64,000 bases of DNA from Branchiostoma floridae (lineage: Eukaryota > Chordata > Leptocardii > Amphioxiformes > Branchiostomatidae). The stretch is from positions 426,679-490,678 of the forward strand of contig NW_023365758.1 of assembly GCF_000003815.2 (NCBI RefSeq), written 5' to 3'. Under the pieces are notes generated by a model. The model was not told where the DNA came from. It saw only the letters and a program-made list of their open reading frames with translations, and made no database searches. Every line of letters begins with the position of its first letter. Position 1 is the stretch's first letter. Of this stretch, positions 60,314-64,000 are shown one piece after another. Position numbers and translations under genes: made by a program.

Positions 60314-61360
60314 CTAAGACGCATGTTTTAACGAGTGTTTCTTTAAATAATCTTTCCTTTTAGTAGAAAAGTCGCATTGGTCACATTTATAAGGTTTTAC
60401 CACAGTATGTGTTCTGATATGTCGGGATAGGTGAAACCTACGCGCTGCCATGTATCCACATTCTCCACACCTGTATGTTTTTTCTCCGGTGTGTGTAGCC
60501 ATGTGTTGGTCTAAATTTCCTTTCTGTGTAGCAGAAAATACACACTGGTCACACTTATAAGGTTTCACTCCAGTATGTGTTCTCATATGTACGGTTAAGG
60601 TAAACCTGTTAGCCGTCCTGAATCCGCACTCACCACACATTAAGGGTTTTTCTCCGGTGTGTGTAAACATGTGTTGGTTTAGATTACTTTTAACTGCGGC
60701 AGAAAAGTCACACTGGTTACACTTATAAGGTTTCACACCTGTATGTGTTCTCATATGTACTTTTAAGGCAGACCTGTCAGCCGTCCTGTATCCGCACTCT
60801 CCACACATGTAGGGTTTTTCTCCGGTGTGTTTAGCCCGGTGACGGTCTACATCGCCCTTTGATGCAGCGGAATATTCGCACTGACCACATTTATATGGCT
60901 TCTCACCTGTATGTCTTCTCATATGTACATATAAGTAAGACCTGTCAGCCGTCCTGTATCCGCACTCTCCACACATTAAGGGTTTTTCGCCGGTATGTTT
61001 AGCCCGGTGACGGTCTAATTTGCCTTTCTGTGCAGCCGAATAGTCGCACTGGTCACATTTATAGGGCTTCTCACCAGTATGTTTTCTTTTGTGTTTTATT
61101 AGGTTAGACTCCGAGGCTGCCCTATGGCCACATTCCGTACGCGCAAAGTATTTGTGCACAGAAAGTTTCAGCGCATGTCTGCCCCTCTGTTCCGTTCCAC
61201 ATTGTGTAAGAGAATTGTCAGATTCTACTCCGCACTTTTCCTCGCGTGGAATGTCCCCTTTCTTGTTTTGCTCCATTCCCACATCCAATTTCTCGCTGCT
61301 GCTTGTTCCATCACTATGGCGTGTAGTTGGCTGATCGTCCATGGCAATTTCGCTGTCCAT
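60314..61360 (-). CDS. C2H2 zinc-finger protein 10 (348 aa, 9 good fingers)
   Basis: The start is ATG 61360. The usual acceptor and ATG (TTTCAG|AA-ATGGACAAG) are altered to TTTTGAAATAGACAAG; the nearest usable acceptor is AAATAG|ACAAG-ATG, which would make this in-frame downstream ATG the new start (MDSEIAMDDQP). The head lacks the usual HPPAQ motif (NSLTQCG). Finger 1 has lost its first Cys (FARTEC). Fingers 2-10 are intact and alternate, ending KKHSLKHAS. The changed start region and head suggest either reduced constraint or a recent shift of the start site. Confidence 0.78.
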   Translation of the reverse strand: MDSEIAMDDQPTTRHSDGTSSSEKLDVGMEQNKKGDIPREEKCGVESDNSLTQCGTEQRGRHALKLSVHKYFARTECGHRAASESNLIKHKRKHTGEKPYKCDQCDYSAAQKGKLDRHRAKHTGEKPLMCGECGYRTADRSYLYVHMRRHTGEKPYKCGQCEYSAASKGDVDRHRAKHTGEKPYMCGECGYRTADRSALKVHMRTHTGVKPYKCNQCDFSAAVKSNLNQHMFTHTGEKPLMCGECGFRTANRFTLTVHMRTHTGVKPYKCDQCVFSATQKGNLDQHMATHTGEKTYRCGECGYMAARRFHLSRHIRTHTVVKPYKCDQCDFSTKRKDYLKKHSLKHAS

Positions 61361-61569
61361 CTTGTCTATTTCAAAATCAACAACAAATCATGCAAATTTA
61401 AATGATAGGGAAATAATAAGTATGTCACTGATACACGGTGTATTCCGTATCGCCCGAGGCTTCATCAATCAACTAATAAAACAAATAATATCCGTTTTGA
61501 GTTTTATACCATCCATCGTGGTATAAATTTGAATACAAACACGAACACAAATACACGTACAAACATGTG

Positions 61570-61674
61570 TGCGATTGCACGTACATCCATAGTCTCCAAG
61601 CAGATGCTACGGTACCATAAGTCTTATGGTACCGTAGCATCTGATTGGAGACTATGGATGTACGCGCAATCGCA
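61570..61674. repeat. 105-bp near-perfect palindrome
   Basis: The two halves meet at TAAGTCTTA with almost no loop. It contains a MITE end (AGTCTCCAAGCAGATGCTAC) and the next 20 or so bases of flank (GCGATTGCACGTACATCC) on both sides, in opposite directions. It lies in the first intron of gene 10. Confidence 0.85.
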
Positions 61675-61816
61675 TAAGATAGTATCAAAGCTGGCCTAGG
61701 AGTATAGCCGACCAAAAGGAGTCAAACGGTAGCGTACTTTAGTAACACTTCTAGGCCGGCTTCACTCCTCTGCCAGCTTTTGATACTATCTTACCGTAGG
61801 GTCTGCTTGGAGATTA
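61675..61816. mobile_element. Foldback MITE, AGTCTCCAAGCAGA family (inner part and right end)
   Basis: Arms ATAGTATCAAAGCTGGC and its complement enclose a loop with ggagtcaaacggtag; the right end reads GTCTGCTTGGAGATTA. Together with 61591-61620 it makes a complete element interrupted by the palindrome. Confidence 0.7.
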
Positions 61817-62479
61817 GCACATCCACATGAATGCACGTACACACATACACGCAGGCAAACATTCAAACAAACCAAGACCCAAATACCCCCCACCAAGTAT
61901 TGTGCCTCACAATCAGCTCATAATTAACAAATTCATTAATAAATGCAAAGAAGTATTTAACTTAATTATCAAGATTATACTTGGCTGCACAGAACGGGAT
62001 TGCAGATGGCTTGCAAAGGCAAATGAAGGGGGCTTTGCCGAGTAAAGTATAGATGTAGATGTAGATGTAAGAAGCCTTTTCTTGGGAAATGTTGGCATTT
62101 TGGAGCTGAAAATTATATGTTAGGGTTCTGGTTATTTTATTTTGTAAGAAAAAAGGACTTTCTGCCATGTTTGGAGTGCCCTAGACAGTATAGAGTAAGC
62201 ATAGTTTCTGTGTGATTGATTCTCCTTCAAGGAGGTCAAAGGTCACCAGAGTTTGTTATTCTTATGTGTGTGAGGAGGTGGGGGCGCTTTGCGTCGAACC
62301 AAATGTATTCAAATTCGCTATATGGACATTGTAGAGGTCAGACTACCCTGCTAATGTGAGTTGTGCATCAACTTAACCTCAGGTAGGTGAATTTTGACAC
62401 CCCTTTTCTTAATGTTTTCTAGGTATTTGAAATTGGGAGACTCTAGTAATTTGTGGGCTGTGTGTAGCCCTATTCTTTC

Positions 62480-62545
62480 TTACACACACACACATACACA
62501 CACACGTACATAAACACACAAGCATACAAAAACACACACTATTCA
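62480..62545. repeat. CA microsatellite in intron 1 of gene 10
   Basis: Interrupted (CA)n at the usual intron position, about 70 bases from the conserved C-run. Confidence 0.85.
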
Positions 62546-62608
62546 ACTTATCAATCGGGATTATACTTGACTAGTCGTTGTGAATGTCCACGACGTTTAT
62601 ATCGTAAT

Positions 62609-62866
62609 GCCCCCCTCCCCCTACATATCGATCAATGATTTTCCCGTGAGCTGTTTCTAAAGTACCGCATAATTTAAATAGAAGACCTAGAGTATATAAT
62701 CAGTTAAGAAATGTTTTACTTGCCGGTTTATGGTGCTTCTGATGTGTTGAATTGTCTTGAAAATGACGTCAATGAAGGAAATATCGTGATACTCCGACAA
62801 ACACGCCCTTTGCAAACTGACCTGTTCTTCTGTGGAGGTCGAAGGTCAAAGGTTTCATACCTGATA
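62609..62866 (-). promoter_or_regulatory. ZNF promoter module 14, exon 1 of gene 10, core motif missing
   Basis: Minus-strand order: CAGGTA-like (complement of 62858-62864), AGGTCGAAGGTCAAAGG (plus 62836-62852), then CCGACAAACACGCCC at about 62797-62811, where all relatives have CCGACAAATCAAAATGGCGG. About 13 bases covering the YY1-like core are deleted. The exon 1 end is probably 62720 (GGCAA|GTAAAAC, a weak donor), and the C-run is 62609-62622 with ATCGATCA. Confidence 0.7.
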
Positions 62867-63056
62867 ATCCCATATTGCTGATAACAATATAAGGCCCCTC
62901 AAGGCCCCACAATATAAACTAATGCAATGAAAACAATTTCTTTTGAAAAGCTGCCAAAAGCTCCTAAGTAAAGGAGTCTTTTGCACTCAACCTTGCAAAT
63001 GTACACCGTGGAACATAGTGTATCATTCCTACATGATATGACATGATTTTTTTTAT

Positions 63057-63235
63057 ATGAATGAATGAATGAACTTTATTGAGCGACATTTGTACATGGT
63101 ACAATTGTACGGCAACAGTAACAAGTCAATTAACATAATGATACTCGTCTAAGGTCTATAACTACATACGTGTATAGTATAGGAATGTGAACATAAATGA
63201 CGTATTGACATAGTCGGTCTGTTACTGTTAGCAAT
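63057..63235 (-). mobile_element. 3' end of a LINE-like element
   Basis: On the minus strand it ends AATAAAGTTCATTCATTCAT, a 3' tail with a short repeat, preceded by sequence resembling the end of the fragment at 53457 (ttgtacnnnngtacaa). No coding sequence. It lies between the two divergent modules. Confidence 0.5.
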
Positions 63236-63371
63236 ATGAACGTTACATCAGTTAGGCATGAAAGGAATGTAGAAGGACTGCTACTTCAATATTCTACAGT
63301 GTAAGTTGATTTTATCCCAATTTTACAAACAACCTTGTCCTTCCAGACCACAAGAAGATTGCTTGCATTAG

Positions 63372-63645
63372 TCAGGTATGTCAACTTTGACCTTCAACCT
63401 TTATAGCGCTCCAAGGGTCAGCTCTGTCCGCCATTTTGATTTGTCGGAGTGTCACGCACACGGTTTCTTTGTCTCCAGTTTGAGGCCGTTTTCAAGACAA
63501 TTCAAGATTTCAGCACATCATCAGCCCCACAAACCCATAGGTAAGAAATTCAATTACAGCCTGTCCGCTATTCGTCTGCTTTTTATGTATACTTTAGGTT
63601 TATTTCGGGTAGACTAATCGATTTCTAAGTGGAGGGGGGGGGGGA
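63372..63645 (+). promoter_or_regulatory. ZNF promoter module 15 on the plus strand, exon 1 of a gene beyond the window
   Basis: Plus-strand order: TCAGGTA (63372-63378), CTTTGACCTTCAACC (about 63384-63398), CCGCCATTTTGATTTGTCGG (63428-63447), exon 1 ending at 63540 (CATAG|GTAAGAA), then AATCGATTTC (63616-63625) and a G-run (63633-63645). It is the same module as the other 14 but reversed, about 500 bases from module 14, forming a head-to-head pair. A ZNF coding exon is expected to the right of 64000. Confidence 0.8.
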
Positions 63646-64000
63646 TAATTTTCACAACGTATGTGGGGGAACTAAAGAGCATATGTGCTTTAAAAAGCAC
63701 ATATGAGCAAAGAACCAGGATACAAGTACTAGTAGAAATACATGACAAAGAACCACCTTCCAGAGAACCGCACCTTGCCTATATCAAGCGGTGAAATAGA
63801 CGCAAAACAACAACAACAACATTATCGATCATAAATGAAACATGTATTAGCATTAACACTGCCAAGTTTTCATAACTCTTTTAATCAAACAATCCCGAAT
63901 CATTTATGGGGGGGGGGGGGGTCCTTCAATTTTTTGTGGGTACAAATTGCTGCATGTGTTATATGCATGCCAGTGTCTGTGTGTGTTTCTGCGTACTAGT
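63646..64000 (+). other. Start of intron 1 of the gene beginning at module 15
   Basis: No coding sequence is seen. A G-run at about 63908-63921 and a CAA trinucleotide tract at about 63808-63822. The TGTGTGTGTTT at the right edge may be the start of the usual CA/TG tract. Confidence 0.5.

Overview
The window looks like animal nuclear DNA from a lancelet (Branchiostoma, most likely the Sanger-era draft of B. floridae). That identification is an inference. It rests on a dense C2H2 zinc-finger array of the 'CGECGYRT / CDQCDYSA' type, intronic CA microsatellites, many short hAT-, Harbinger- and foldback-type elements, tRNA-headed SINEs, CR1-like LINE fragments, and N gaps flanked by noisy base calls.

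Layout. Almost everything is one tandem array of zinc-finger (ZNF) genes read from the minus strand. Each gene follows one plan. A promoter module comes first, holding CAGGTA, an AAGGTCA nuclear-receptor half site and CCGCCATTTT (a YY1-type core). A short non-coding exon 1 ends at GGTAG|GTAAG. A first intron follows with a conserved poly-G/ATCGAT element and a CA repeat. The coding exon starts two bases after the acceptor (AG|NN-ATG). The proteins have a conserved acidic head of about 80-100 residues with no effector domain I recognise, then 7-16 fingers in which two finger types strictly alternate. Genes from left to right: 0.9-1.9 kb (nonsense mutation), 4.6-5.8, 9.4-10.8, 13.4-14.3, 16.8-17.8, 20.4-23.3 (two coding exons), 26.0-26.9, 31.5-32.5, 35.1-37.7 (two coding exons), 40.1-41.0, 46.5-51.7 (at least four coding exons), 56.8-58.4 and 60.3-61.4 kb. 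At the right edge the same promoter module appears on the plus strand (63.37-63.65 kb) and should start a gene beyond the window.

History. A three-gene cassette was duplicated in tandem: unit 2 about 18.8-33.5 kb, its close copy unit 3 about 33.5-43.7 kb, an older unit 1 about 9.4-18.8 kb, and a rearranged unit 4 about 43.7-53.4 kb. Insertions present in one copy and absent from the other (two LINE fragments, a 373-bp TIR element, a hAT-like MITE) have recognisable empty sites in the paralogue. In unit 3 one gene has been deleted. Its promoter remains, but the core motif is interrupted by a 20-bp minisatellite.

Most interesting point. In three places a coding exon stops being zinc-finger-like exactly at a His-Thr-Gly-Glu-Lys-Pro linker whose codons read CAG|GTGAG, a good splice donor. 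The next homologous exon starts at TTTCAG|AA-ATG in the matching phase (phase 1), all complete internal exons are multiples of three, and no promoter lies between. This suggests that whole 'head plus fingers' exons are strung into compound ZNF genes. In the largest chain one internal exon has lost its ATG (TTG), as expected if it is never a first coding exon.

Caution. All coordinates come from reading the sequence. No alignment, search or expression data were available. Regions 44.38-44.82 and 45.88-46.39 kb look like corrupted duplicate base calls rather than real sequence.
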